A DNA stretch of 39,099 nt from a marine bacterium B5-7 (lineage in GTDB: Bacteria; Pseudomonadota; Gammaproteobacteria; Arenicellales; CAJQKF01): contig BQJD01000035.1 of assembly GCA_021604525.1 (NCBI GenBank), positions 1-39,099 on the forward strand, in the 5' to 3' direction. Both the position numbers and the translations under genes were made by a program. This document shows positions 7,000 to 16,087 of this stretch, piece after piece. Below the pieces are notes generated by a model. It was not told where the DNA came from. It worked only from the letters and a program-made list of their open reading frames with translations, and ran no database searches. The stretch's first letter is position 1; each line of letters opens with the position of its first letter.

Positions 7000-7869
7000 A
7001 TGCGTCTTGGTGACCGACCGATGCATGGTATTGCCATGCTGTTGTCGAGCCTGTTGCTCATGGCGTTTCTGAGCGCGCTGGTTAAGCAGGTTTCTTTGAG
7101 TCGTCCACTCCCCGAAATATTGTTCTTCAGATTTGCGGCATCGCTCATCCCACTGACTCTGATACTTCGACGCTCTGGTGGCCTGACTGTTCTGCGTACC
7201 AGTCAGCCGGCTCAACACTTACTACGTTCGTTTTTTGGGATCTCTGGACTCGGACTATATTTTTATGCCCTTGGTACGATTCCGATTGCTGACGCCACAG
7301 CACTGGGTTTTTCGGCACCGATGTTTATTACCATCTTCTCCATTATATTTCTCGGTGAGCAGGTGGGGCTGACACGATGGATCGCGGTTGTCACAGGATT
7401 TGTCGGAGTGTTCCTCATTGCAAATCCCGGTGTCCATGGCATTAATCTGGGCACAATCGCTGCAGTTGCCTCAGCCGTGTTTGGCGGTTTGGTGTCAGTG
7501 TGGATCAGGCGCTTGAGTCTCAAGGACCCGGTAGTTACCATCGCTATTTTATATAACAGCGCGGGTATGCTGGTTGCCCTGGCGTGGTTGTTGTCAGTTG
7601 GTTGGTCGCTACGAGCCGACCTCGGCTTGGTATTGATGATTGCCATTGGTTTAATTGCCGGTGCGCAGCAGTTCTTGATGACCAGTTCATTTCGTTATGC
7701 TGAAGCGAGTTTTCTGGCGCCATTTGAATATGTGCTACTTGTTTTCTCAGCGGCATTGGGCTGGTTTTTCTTCTCCGAAGTGCCTTCAGCCAATGCAATC
7801 ATCGGTGCATTGATCATCAGTGCCAGTGGTGTTTTCATCGTTCGCCGCGGGAAAAAAGATCGGGCATAA
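7000..7869 (+). CDS. EamA/DMT-family transporter
   Basis: The protein of about 289 residues is almost wholly hydrophobic, with about ten predicted membrane helices in two EamA repeats. The first repeat contains SRPLPEILFFRFAASLIPL and GLYFYALGTIPIADATALGF. The second ends FEYVLLVFSAALGWFFFSE. EamA proteins move small metabolites across the inner membrane. The substrate cannot be read from sequence. The gene lies 43 bases after the decarboxylase gene on the same strand and might serve the aromatic pathway, but that is only a positional inference. The start could be ATG 7000 or ATG 7021. Confidence 0.85.
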   Translation: MRLGDRPMHGIAMLLSSLLLMAFLSALVKQVSLSRPLPEILFFRFAASLIPLTLILRRSGGLTVLRTSQPAQHLLRSFFGISGLGLYFYALGTIPIADATALGFSAPMFITIFSIIFLGEQVGLTRWIAVVTGFVGVFLIANPGVHGINLGTIAAVASAVFGGLVSVWIRRLSLKDPVVTIAILYNSAGMLVALAWLLSVGWSLRADLGLVLMIAIGLIAGAQQFLMTSSFRYAEASFLAPFEYVLLVFSAALGWFFFSEVPSANAIIGALIISASGVFIVRRGKKDRA

Positions 7870-7939
7870 TCCTGAGCATTCAATGGATATCTCGAATCCG
7901 CTTTACGAACCCATATAGCTTGCTGCTTTAAAATTTGCC

Positions 7940-8818
7940 ATGTACGACTTTAATGAAACCCTTGATGAGGCGCGTCGGAGAAATGTTAACGACACGTTGC
8001 GTGAAGATATCGGAATGGGGGACTGGACCGCGCAACTGGTGTCGGAGGATATTGTCACACGTTCACGAGTTGTGGTTCGACAGGATGCGGTGTTATGCGG
8101 TGTTGCCTGGTTCGAAGAGTGCTTTACTCGCCTCGATGAAACGGCGCAAATAGACTGGAATGCAGGTGATGGCGATGACCTTGCCTCTGGTGATGTCGTT
8201 TGTGAAATCAATGCCAGTGCACGGGCCACGCTAAGTGCGGAGCGATCGGGGCTTAACTTTTTGCAGATGTTATCGGCAGTTGCTACCGAGGCACGCAAGT
8301 ATGCCCGGGCAATTGAAGGCCTGTCGTCCAATCCACGTGGTTGCTACATGCTAGATACACGCAAGACATTACCTGGTCTCCGTCAGGCACAGAAATATGC
8401 GGTACGCAGCGGCGGTGGAACCAACCACAGGATGGCACTTTGGGACGGTATACTGATCAAGGAGAATCATATTGCTGCAGCCGGTGGTATCGCGGAAGCA
8501 TTGCATGCGGCCCGGCAGTTGAAATCAGGCGTTGATATTCAGATAGAGGTGGAAGATCTGGAACAACTCGAACAGGCATTGGCGGCCGGTGCCGGTTATG
8601 TTCTGCTGGATAATTTCTCCCTCGATACCATGCGTGAAGCGTGCAAGATTACAGATGGACGGGCAGTACTCGAAGTATCCGGTGGCGTTGATCTTGATAG
8701 TGTTCGTGACATCGCCCGCACCGGGGTTGATCGGATATCAAGCGGCAAGCTGACCAAGGACATTGCCGCCATCGATTTTTCCATGCGTGTGATCGAACAG
8801 ATATCATTTGCTCGGTAA
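7940..8818 (+). CDS. nadC: Nicotinate-nucleotide pyrophosphorylase (carboxylating)
   Basis: NadC converts quinolinate and phosphoribosyl pyrophosphate to nicotinate mononucleotide in de novo NAD synthesis. The 292-residue length is typical. The family block DTRKTLPGLR (about 139-148) is followed by KYAVRSGGGTNHR, DGILIKENHI, the acidic EVE strand, VLLDNF and LEVSGGV. Together these line the quinolinate and PRPP site. The N-terminal beta-sandwich part contains EDIGMGDWT, as in orthologues. It ends just before the converging MFS gene. No nadA or nadB is in the window. Confidence 0.95.
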   Translation: MYDFNETLDEARRRNVNDTLREDIGMGDWTAQLVSEDIVTRSRVVVRQDAVLCGVAWFEECFTRLDETAQIDWNAGDGDDLASGDVVCEINASARATLSAERSGLNFLQMLSAVATEARKYARAIEGLSSNPRGCYMLDTRKTLPGLRQAQKYAVRSGGGTNHRMALWDGILIKENHIAAAGGIAEALHAARQLKSGVDIQIEVEDLEQLEQALAAGAGYVLLDNFSLDTMREACKITDGRAVLEVSGGVDLDSVRDIARTGVDRISSGKLTKDIAAIDFSMRVIEQISFAR

Positions 8819-8831
8819 CAACATTCAGTTG

Positions 8832-10037
8832 TTAACTTACAGGCAGTTCCTTAATACTTGATCTCGATAGTCCGTAAGTCAGTGCCAGTGCCAGCATGGA
8901 CAATACCAGCATCATCATGAAAACCATCCTGTAGTCTCCATCCAGATCGAACGCAAGTCCTCCGGCCAAAGCGCCCAGTCCTCCCGCACCATGATGGACC
9001 ATGGTAACTACACCAGTTAATGCGCCAAGGTTCTTGTCACCGAAGAAGCGCCGCGTATATACCACGGTTAACGGTGCGGTAATCCAGAATGTCGATCCAT
9101 ATAGCAGGGTGAATGCTGCAATGGCGAACAACGAATTTGAGAACAGAATCATTAAAAAGATAACGATCCGTATCACGAAACAAATCGCTGTTGGCCATAT
9201 CGGACCGAGTCGATCCGACAGGTGCCCGGTTACCAATACACCGGCGAGACCGGCAAGACCCATGAAGGCATACAGGTTTCCAGCGAGTAATGCATCGACG
9301 CCGCTATCACTGGCAAACGCGACAACGTGAGTTGCCACGAAGAAATCCTGAAATCCGCAGACAGCATAAAGAAGGAGCAGTAGCCATAACTTCGACGAGA
9401 ATAAATTATTGCTGACGGCTTGATTGCCAACATGGGTGGCTGTCGTTTCTGTGGTGTGTCGATTGTGCGTCTCTTTAAGCAGAGCGATTAATAGCAAAGG
9501 TACCAACAGAACCAGGGCCATTGCAGCGAGCAACAGAAATGAGCCGCGCCAGCCTATAGCCGCTAGTTGATTGGTTAGTATGAGAATCACCACTAACTGG
9601 CCAACACCCATGCCGGATATGGTAATACTGTAGGCGAGGCCCACGCGTTCAGGGAACCAGCGCGTAATAAGTACTCCGATAGGCGTAAGTGATGTTCCCG
9701 CAGAGGCGAGCGCAAAGCCGACACCGTAATACAGCGCGACTTCCATAGGTGTCGTTACCCGACTCATCAAGGCAACGCATATGGCAGACAGCAAAAGCGC
9801 GCAAAACAGGATGGCTAGCGCGTTGAATCGATCAACCAGTCGACCAACAATGGGTAGTGCCAACGCCGATACCACCATGAACAGGGTGACCGCGAGTGAC
9901 AGGGATGTACGACTCCAGTCAAGATCCTCCGCCATGGGTTTCAGCATCAGTCCCATGGTGAATCGCGATCCGCCATTGAATAGCAGAACGATAAATCCAA
10001 CCGCAAGTACGGCGGCAGCGATGTTTTTCCGTTTCAT
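8832..10037 (-). CDS. Major facilitator superfamily transporter
   Basis: The protein of about 401 residues has about twelve membrane helices. MFS loop motifs are visible, such as GRLVDRFNALAIL after helix 2 and GHLSDRLGPIWP in the second half. The frame is open back to 10124, but I place the start at the ATG at 10037 (MKRKNIAAAV). It lies eight bases after the stop of the upstream EamA gene and gives a normal MFS N-terminus before the first helix. It is the last gene of a leftward RDD-EamA-MFS operon. The fold resembles monocarboxylate/oxalate-type MFS members, but the substrate is unknown. Confidence 0.85.
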   Translation of the reverse strand: MKRKNIAAAVLAVGFIVLLFNGGSRFTMGLMLKPMAEDLDWSRTSLSLAVTLFMVVSALALPIVGRLVDRFNALAILFCALLLSAICVALMSRVTTPMEVALYYGVGFALASAGTSLTPIGVLITRWFPERVGLAYSITISGMGVGQLVVILILTNQLAAIGWRGSFLLLAAMALVLLVPLLLIALLKETHNRHTTETTATHVGNQAVSNNLFSSKLWLLLLLYAVCGFQDFFVATHVVAFASDSGVDALLAGNLYAFMGLAGLAGVLVTGHLSDRLGPIWPTAICFVIRIVIFLMILFSNSLFAIAAFTLLYGSTFWITAPLTVVYTRRFFGDKNLGALTGVVTMVHHGAGGLGALAGGLAFDLDGDYRMVFMMMLVLSMLALALTYGLSRSSIKELPVS

Positions 10038-10044
10038 GAATGGA

Positions 10045-10953
10045 TCAGGTATGAATGACGATGACCAGTATACCGGCGCTGACAAGAATGATACCGAACG
10101 TTTCAAGCAGCGATACTTTTTCACGAAACACCGCTACCGTAGCGATATAAGTAAACACGAGTTCAATCTGACCCAAAGCGCGAACATAGCCTGCATTTTC
10201 AATGGTGAATGCAGTAAACCAGCCGATGGATGCAATCACTCCAGACAGACCAACAAGGCCTGCCCAACGCCAGTTATGTAGCACACATGTGAGTTCTCCC
10301 GGCTCTCGAACAACCAGCCAGCCGCCCATCAGTATGGTTTGTATGACAAGACTGACTGCCAGGGTGAATGCGGCCGCCATGATGAAGCTGTCGTGACCGA
10401 GCGCCAGTGAAGCACCGCGGAAAAAGACCACCGAGGCACCGAGCCATGCCGCACATGCGAGCCCCATCAAAGTCGACTTCTCGGCTAAGCCACGGATCAT
10501 TCCGCGAAATGACAGATGCGATTGACCAATGCTTAATACCATCAAGCCGAGTGCACTGACACCGATGGCAATGGCTCCATAAGTGCCGGGCATATCACCA
10601 AGAAGCAATGCACCGAACACCATCACCATGACAACTTCGAGCTTCGAGAAAGTTGTGCCAACGGCGAAACTGCGATATGAGAACATCGTCAGTAGAGTCA
10701 CGGTAAAGATGATCTGGCTTAAACCACCAAGCAAACAATACAGAAGAAAACGAGGGTTAAGGTCAGGCAGCTCGAAATCTGTAAAGCGTTCAAGGGCTAC
10801 GACATAGGCAATCGAGAAAGGCAGTGCATAGAAGAATCGGGCATAGGCAGCGCCGCTATTGGACAGCCGATCCTTAAGGTGTTTCTGAATCGCAGAACGC
10901 AAATTCTGAAAAAACGCCGCAACGATAGTGATCGGAATCCACAATTCGATCAT
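10045..10953 (-). CDS. EamA/DMT-family transporter
   Basis: This 302-residue polytopic membrane protein has two EamA repeats. Helix-rich segments include FAVGTTFSKLEVVMVMVFGALLLGD and, near the end, GYVRALGQIELVFTYIATVAVFREKVS, a hallmark-like last loop of the family. It starts at ATG 10953, fifteen bases after the RDD gene, and is followed closely by the MFS gene, so all three are probably one transcript. Substrate unknown. Confidence 0.85.
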   Translation of the reverse strand: MIELWIPITIVAAFFQNLRSAIQKHLKDRLSNSGAAYARFFYALPFSIAYVVALERFTDFELPDLNPRFLLYCLLGGLSQIIFTVTLLTMFSYRSFAVGTTFSKLEVVMVMVFGALLLGDMPGTYGAIAIGVSALGLMVLSIGQSHLSFRGMIRGLAEKSTLMGLACAAWLGASVVFFRGASLALGHDSFIMAAAFTLAVSLVIQTILMGGWLVVREPGELTCVLHNWRWAGLVGLSGVIASIGWFTAFTIENAGYVRALGQIELVFTYIATVAVFREKVSLLETFGIILVSAGILVIVIHT

Positions 10954-10968
10954 GATACTTTCCTTGCG

Positions 10969-11427
10969 TTAATCGGGTTTATCGATTGGCTTGACTACGA
11001 CCTGATCAAGAATGATGTAGGTGCCGGAGATTTTATCGTGTAGCGCTTCACGTTTACGATCGACAATAATCCACAGGAAACCTGCCCCGGCAGGCAGCCA
11101 TGACAAAAGTGAAGCTCCGAGTCGCTTAAGCAGTTTCAATAACGTCGGGCTGCCAGAATTGCTCACCAATCGTAACCTCCATGCTCGCATTCCGAGTGTT
11201 TGACCGCCAACACGCCAAAACCCGATGAAGTAGGTTACACCAACTGCCAGTAAATAAACTTGTATGAGCAATTTTACCCAAGGTATTTCGCGAGTCTGTG
11301 CCGACAGGATAACTAGCGGTATGCCGGCAACGAAGTACACCCCCAACAACAGCAATGTGTCATAAAACATGGCACCAAGCCGTCTTGGAAATGAGGCGCG
11401 TTGAGTCTTGATTAATTTGTCAGTCAT
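10969..11427 (-). CDS. RDD family membrane protein
   Basis: The small membrane protein of about 152 residues has the RDD signature: SFPRRLGAMFYDTLLL at the first helix, GGQTLGMRAWRLRLV after the second, and a C-terminal WIIVDRKREALHDKISGT. RDD proteins are integral membrane proteins of mostly unknown, possibly transport, role. The frame can start upstream at a TTG (11451). I choose the ATG at 11427 because an AGGT lies just before it and it fits the usual family length. It is the first gene of the leftward operon. Confidence 0.85.
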   Translation of the reverse strand: MTDKLIKTQRASFPRRLGAMFYDTLLLLGVYFVAGIPLVILSAQTREIPWVKLLIQVYLLAVGVTYFIGFWRVGGQTLGMRAWRLRLVSNSGSPTLLKLLKRLGASLLSWLPAGAGFLWIIVDRKREALHDKISGTYIILDQVVVKPIDKPD

Positions 11428-11798
11428 TTGACCTAATGTTGTTGATCGCAAAAGTTGTACACAGTCTATTACCGATCATTAACTATGCATTTTGCGGGTG
11501 TTTTCTTTTAAGCCTCGCAAAGTACATTGTATAACTAATTGAAAACGATAAATAAAAAGAGAATTCTAATATACCGACTAAAAATTTCCTTTCGACGACC
11601 GGTACTTGACTATTAGCAATGGGAGAAGTTGTTCACAGACTTATCCACAGGCCGGAATCCGCTGAGTTGCCAGTGATTTGTTGTTTGAAACGCTTCTACC
11701 GTCTATGCCTGAAGAAAGCAATCCTGTATTTAAAGTAGGTCGGGTTGTCGGGTTCGAATCCATGTCTTTACCAGAATTGGATCCATGGTCAAACAGGG

Positions 11799-11906
11799 TT
11801 AATTCGAAAGAAGTGATTGAACCCATATAGCATTGGAGATAAGGGCGTCGTCATGGTGGTGTCTGCCAATTAACTGAATGCCGATCGGCAGATCCATTGT
11901 CTGGCT
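11799..11906 (-). pseudogene. Remnant of an amidase C-terminus
   Basis: In the roughly 630-bp gap between the RDD and rsgA genes, the minus strand has a 35-codon open stretch reading MDLPIGIQLIGRHHHDDALI and ending at TAA 11799-11801. This is the conserved C-terminal strand-loop of amidase-signature enzymes (typically 'GLPvGiQLvGrr.dD'). The stretch is preceded in frame by a stop at 11907-11909, and no catalytic Ser-Ser-Lys region is visible. It looks like the tail of a deleted amidase gene. The rest of the gap is AT-rich and holds no other gene I can support. Confidence 0.55.
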
Positions 11907-12056
11907 TTATTCAACGCATCTCTCGCTGGTTATCGGATACTGTTCTACAAGATTATGCAGGACATAAAAAGGCTATGTGATTATGCTTGCCGGAATTACC
12001 GCCATGACCAGTCAGTTAAAGATTACAATAATAACGCGGGATGTTTAAGAACCGCA

Positions 12057-13097
12057 TCACCCTCGTTTGATTTTTTTGGTTTCCTGTTGCACTCGTTTAT
12101 AAAGCATGCCCATTTCACGATCTTTTGCGCGGCGGTCCACGAGACTTCCTTCGTTCAATGCCTGCTCGCGTATCAGTTTGCAGTAATTCGTAAAGCGACG
12201 TTTATCCAACTCGCCAACCTCAAGCGCATGTTGCACGGCGCAACCAGGTTCTGCTCCATGTCGGCAATCGTCGAATCGGCAGTGTTCGGACAGATTCTCG
12301 ATATCTGCAAATGTGGCATACACCCCTTCTTCGCAACCGGTGAGCTGTACTTCGCGCATCCCTGGTGTATCGAGGAGCATTGCACCGCATGGCATGGAAA
12401 GCAGAGAACGACGTGTCGTCGTGTGGCGGCCCTTGGCGTCACCCTCCCGAATCTCGCGGGTGGCCTGTACTTCTTCTCCCATCAGTGTATTACTCAAGGT
12501 CGACTTGCCTGACCCGGATGAACCTAACATGACAACAGTTTGACCTTGCTGGCACCACGGTAACAATACGGACACGCTGCTGCTTTCGAGACAATTGACC
12601 ATTTCAACATTCAGCAGGCAGTCAAGTGCTTGAACCTGGTGTTGAAAGCTTTCAGGCCGAAGGCAGATATCCGCTTTACTCAGTACCACAACAGGTTCTG
12701 AACCGGCTTCATGGACGATGCTCAGATAACGTTCGATTCGATTCAGATTGAAGTCGTCATTTAAGGAACAAACAATAAACGCGGTATCGACATTGGCGGC
12801 GATTAACTGCTCCGATTGTTTGCTTCCGGCTGCTTTGCGACGAAAACAGCTTTTACGTTGCAATACTCGTAAGATACCATTATCCGTATCGAGCAATACC
12901 CAGTCACCGACAGTGAGTTGGGGTGTCGATTTTGTAACAGTTATATTCAGTTTGCCTTCGCCGGCTTCAACTTCAAAAACTGATTTGTGCTGTCCGATGA
13001 CCCGGGCAGGATTCGATGCCCCCCATTCTTCAAGGGATAATTGTTGCTGAAAAAAATTATCCCAACCCATGTTGAGCAATGATATGTGTTGAGACAT
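12057..13097 (-). CDS. rsgA: Ribosome small subunit-dependent GTPase A (RsgA/YjeQ family)
   Basis: RsgA-family GTPases act in late 30S ribosomal subunit maturation. The product of about 346 residues has the family's permuted G-domain order: VVLSKADIC (G4) comes before GSSGSGKSTLSN (P-loop), then DTPGMREVQL (G3). The N-terminal part is an OB-fold (about 20-100). The C-terminal zinc module shows C-x4-C-x-H-x5-C (HCRFDDCRHGAEPGC). The frame extends to 13127, but the ATG at 13097 has an AGGTG site at good spacing and gives the common N-terminus LLNMGWDNFF. This longer subtype is often a second copy beside the main rsgA, which cannot be tested here. Confidence 0.9.
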   Translation of the reverse strand: MSQHISLLNMGWDNFFQQQLSLEEWGASNPARVIGQHKSVFEVEAGEGKLNITVTKSTPQLTVGDWVLLDTDNGILRVLQRKSCFRRKAAGSKQSEQLIAANVDTAFIVCSLNDDFNLNRIERYLSIVHEAGSEPVVVLSKADICLRPESFQHQVQALDCLLNVEMVNCLESSSVSVLLPWCQQGQTVVMLGSSGSGKSTLSNTLMGEEVQATREIREGDAKGRHTTTRRSLLSMPCGAMLLDTPGMREVQLTGCEEGVYATFADIENLSEHCRFDDCRHGAEPGCAVQHALEVGELDKRRFTNYCKLIREQALNEGSLVDRRAKDREMGMLYKRVQQETKKIKRG

Positions 13098-13315
13098 TAT
13101 GATGGCACCTGGGTGTGTATGCGCCACTCATTCAACAATGCGTGGGATGGAATGCGGAGCCTGTGCATAATAACATGCAACTTGATATTTCCAATTATTT
13201 CCGATGACTGAGATTACTGTTGCTTGACTCATCAGCATACGAATGGATTTGACAACATAGTGTGTGTTGCCTATAGAGATTTGTAATGTTCCACCCGTAC
13301 TGTAAAGGTAACCAA

Positions 13316-13867
13316 ATGCGAAGATTCAAGATCAGTCTGCCTGCTGTAATTTTGTCGCTGCTTCTGCCGATATTTTTGTCTGGTGTCGCGTATTCAGATG
13401 TTGAAGTATTGCAGGTCAGTCCAATGGAATTGACCAAAGCGGATGTTCGCCAGCTCAATAGTAATCCGGCGATTCTAAGCATAAGCGGCAACATACAATC
13501 CGAACAGAAGATATTAAGGCTTGATAATGAAACGATCCGGAAAATGGGTCTGTCTTCCTACATGGTTCGTGATCCGTGGCTGGAATCCAGGGTCACCTAT
13601 ACTGGCGTGTTGCTTTCACATCTCCTTGAACTCACAGCCTCTGAAGACTACAGCAGTGTGCTGGCAATCGCCTCTGACGGTTATCGTTACGAGATACCTG
13701 CCACGGAAATCCAGCGCTGGCCTGTACTGCTTGCGATTGAAAATACACCGGGAGAGTTTGGCGACAAGGGTCCATTGCGAATCATCTTTCCCTACGACGA
13801 CCATACCGATATCACCATGGCCCGCAACATGTCGGTGTGGTCAGTAGCCGAGCTGGTGGTTCAATAA
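13316..13867 (+). CDS. Secreted protein with molybdopterin-oxidoreductase-like (SUOX) fold
   Basis: The protein of about 183 residues starts at an ATG with AAAGGT six bases upstream, chosen over the ATG at 13286. A signal peptide is evident (basic MRRFK, hydrophobic core, then VAYS before mature DVEVLQ). The mature part carries segments typical of small periplasmic proteins related to the sulfite-oxidase molybdopterin domain: YTGVLLSHLLELT, SDGYRYEIPATEI, and a terminal GPLRIIFPYDD followed by MARNMSVWSVAEL. Mature residues include no cysteine, so the usual molybdenum ligand of that fold is absent. A catalytic molybdenum role is therefore unlikely, and a sensory or accessory role is an inference. 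It stands alone between the divergent rsgA and the Bat operon. Confidence 0.65.
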   Translation: MRRFKISLPAVILSLLLPIFLSGVAYSDVEVLQVSPMELTKADVRQLNSNPAILSISGNIQSEQKILRLDNETIRKMGLSSYMVRDPWLESRVTYTGVLLSHLLELTASEDYSSVLAIASDGYRYEIPATEIQRWPVLLAIENTPGEFGDKGPLRIIFPYDDHTDITMARNMSVWSVAELVVQ

Positions 13868-13994
13868 ATTATCACCGGCATTGATAGTGCAACAGCATGA
13901 TGTTGCTAAAACCGGCGTCAAAATGTCTATAACCCACCCATGTGGAGTTAAATACTCTCTCAAATACTCATATCGTTAACGATGGTTGCGTCTT

Positions 13995-14023
13995 ATCCTT
14001 AACAACTCGACATCATCCTTAAC
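13995..14023 (+). repeat. Direct repeat ATCCTTAAC x2 upstream of the moxR gene
   Basis: Two exact ATCCTTAAC copies (13995-14003, 14015-14023) start 20 bp apart, about two helical turns, 80-110 bp before the moxR start. A related CTTTAAC follows at about 14070, and a 12-bp palindrome ATCGTTAACGAT lies at 13972-13983. This could be an activator or repressor binding region for the Bat operon; the factor is unknown. Confidence 0.4.
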
Positions 14024-14102
14024 GCTAATCTTTGGTACAAATATCTACTGACAGATACAGGTACCTTCTTTAACAATTCCAACTGATGACCAGACAGACG
14101 TC

Positions 14103-15119
14103 ATGAATGACATCCAGCGCAATCCCAATGATATTTCCATAACGCCGCTCGATTTAAGGAACGCTATAGACAGTATCTCCGCATGGCTGAGATTGATGAT
14201 CATTGGGCAACCGGTCCTGGTTGAGCGATTGCTTATCGGTTTGCTTGCTGATGGCCACCTGTTGGTTGAAGGTGCGCCTGGTCTCGCCAAGACGCGCGCC
14301 GTGCGTGCACTCGCCGATTGTGTCGAGGGTGAATTTCACCGCATTCAGTTTACCCCTGACCTGCTGCCGGCAGATCTGACCGGAACTGAAGTGTACCGTC
14401 CCGAGACAGGAACATTTGAATTCCAGCGCGGACCGCTGTTTCACAGCATTTTGCTTGCCGACGAAATCAACCGTGCGCCAGCCAAGGTGCAGTCAGCGCT
14501 GCTTGAATCCATGGCTGAGCGACAGATAACGGTTGGTCGTCACAGTTACCCGCTACCCGACCTTTTTCTGGTCATGGCGACCCAGAATCCAATTGAGCAG
14601 GAAGGGACATACCCGTTACCCGAAGCGCAACTTGACCGATTTTTGCTGCAGTTGAATATCGGCTATCCTGACTTTGAAAGTGAGCAAAATATACTCAAGC
14701 TGGCACGTCTTGAGGCAAGTGATGCACTGGATCATAAGGCGGTGAATCCACCGCCGATGCTAACCAGAGAGCAGTTGTTTTCTATCCGTCGTAAAGTTCT
14801 TGGCCTGTACATGTCGTCTGAAGTTGAAAATTATATTGTCCGGGTTGTCCTCGCCACGCGTCGTTCTGGATATCTTCCCGACGATCTCGAGCGGATGATT
14901 GAATACGGTGCCAGTCCGCGTGCAACTATCGCGCTGGACCGTTGTGCGCGTGCTCATGCCTGGCTTCGTGGTCGTGATTTCGTGACCCCCGAAGATATAC
15001 AGCGACTGGCTCCTGACGTGCTTCGTCATCGTTTGGTGCTCAGTTATGAAGCGGAGGCAGATGGTATCGACGCCGATCAATTCATTGGAGAACTGCTAAG
15101 TCGTGTTGCTGCACCGTGA
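14103..15119 (+). CDS. MoxR-family AAA+ ATPase
   Basis: The 338-residue AAA+ ATPase probably acts as a chaperone for the VWA proteins encoded downstream. Walker A is GAPGLAKT (57-64) and Walker B is LLADE (117-121), followed by INRAPAKVQSALLESM. The sensor-1 region is LVMATQNPIEQEGTYPLPEA, and the C-terminal lid contains GASPRATIALDRCARA. All of these are diagnostic for the MoxR clade. It is the first gene of a Bat-type operon, and its stop overlaps the next start (GTGA at 15116-15119). Confidence 0.93.
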   Translation: MNDIQRNPNDISITPLDLRNAIDSISAWLRLMIIGQPVLVERLLIGLLADGHLLVEGAPGLAKTRAVRALADCVEGEFHRIQFTPDLLPADLTGTEVYRPETGTFEFQRGPLFHSILLADEINRAPAKVQSALLESMAERQITVGRHSYPLPDLFLVMATQNPIEQEGTYPLPEAQLDRFLLQLNIGYPDFESEQNILKLARLEASDALDHKAVNPPPMLTREQLFSIRRKVLGLYMSSEVENYIVRVVLATRRSGYLPDDLERMIEYGASPRATIALDRCARAHAWLRGRDFVTPEDIQRLAPDVLRHRLVLSYEAEADGIDADQFIGELLSRVAAP

Positions 15120-16087
15120 CTTCACTTTCAAGACCCGCTATCGGACTGGAAGGTGCGAGTTGCACATTGTCCGAGTTGCTTGCACTTCGTCACTTGAGCG
15201 AGATGCTCACTTTGGGCTCGAAGTCTTCTGGTCGTTCATTGCGAGCGGGCGGTCATATCTCGAAGATTCGTGGTCGCGGCATGAGTTTTTCCGAATCACG
15301 CCTCTATCAGCCGGGTGACGACATTCGCCTGGTCGACTGGAAAGTAACTGCCCGTAGCGGCCGTGTTCATACCAAGGTATTTGAAGAAGAAAAAGAGCGA
15401 CCGGTATTCGTTATTGCAGATCTCACAGATAGCCTTTTTTTTGGTACACGACGAGCATTCAAGCACGTGGTAGCTATCGAAATTGCGGCCCTGGTTGGTT
15501 GGGCGACACTTCAGCGGAACGATCGTATTGGCGCCTTGTTGGTGTCTTCAAAACGCCATGTGGAACTACGACCAGCAGCGGGCCGGCGAAGTCTCATGCG
15601 TTTACTGCGCATGCTGGAGCAGTTTTCAACCGGCAGCTATGCCCATAGCCAATCAATTGAATTGTCTGACGCGCTACGACGTGCTAACGAGGTGGTGACT
15701 CCAGACAGTCTGGTGTTTGTGGCGAGTGATTTTTATGGTTTCAATGACTCGGTAGCGCGACACCTGGTACGGTTGTCTGCGCATAACGATGTGGTCTTGT
15801 GTCAGGTGCTGGACCGGCTCGAACTTGAGCATCCACCACCAGGTAAATACCCCATCAGCGATGGTCGACAAATTACCGAGTGGTCGGTCGTCGGCCGTCG
15901 ATTGGGCCAGAAACATCCGGCATCTGAAATCGGCAGGCTGGGTGATTCGTTGACAGAACCGGTCTCTCGTCTGGCAAGACGTCATCGATTGTTGTACGGG
16001 GTGATTTCGGCAGGAGAATCGGTGGCTGCGCAGTTGGACCAAATTCTGAGCAAAACCCATTCTGTAACAATACCGGGCGCGGCGTAA
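15116..16087 (+). CDS. DUF58 domain protein (VWA-like)
   Basis: The 323-residue protein belongs to the DUF58 family, which accompanies MoxR and VWA genes. Its hallmark is intact: GMSFSESRLYQPGDDIRLVDW followed by RSGRVHTKVFEEEKERPVF. A degenerate VWA metal-site strand comes next (VIADLTDSLFFGT). The GTG start overlaps the moxR stop by four bases, implying coupled translation. No signal peptide is visible, so it is probably cytoplasmic and a partner of the MoxR ATPase. Confidence 0.92.
   Translation: MTSLSRPAIGLEGASCTLSELLALRHLSEMLTLGSKSSGRSLRAGGHISKIRGRGMSFSESRLYQPGDDIRLVDWKVTARSGRVHTKVFEEEKERPVFVIADLTDSLFFGTRRAFKHVVAIEIAALVGWATLQRNDRIGALLVSSKRHVELRPAAGRRSLMRLLRMLEQFSTGSYAHSQSIELSDALRRANEVVTPDSLVFVASDFYGFNDSVARHLVRLSAHNDVVLCQVLDRLELEHPPPGKYPISDGRQITEWSVVGRRLGQKHPASEIGRLGDSLTEPVSRLARRHRLLYGVISAGESVAAQLDQILSKTHSVTIPGAA

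Noticed and set aside
9781-10281. 166-codon plus-strand frame
   Set aside because: Antisense to the MFS and EamA genes; low-complexity composition without a ribosome-binding site.
11955-12512. 185-codon plus-strand frame
   Set aside because: Antisense to the C-terminal part of rsgA, which is well supported.
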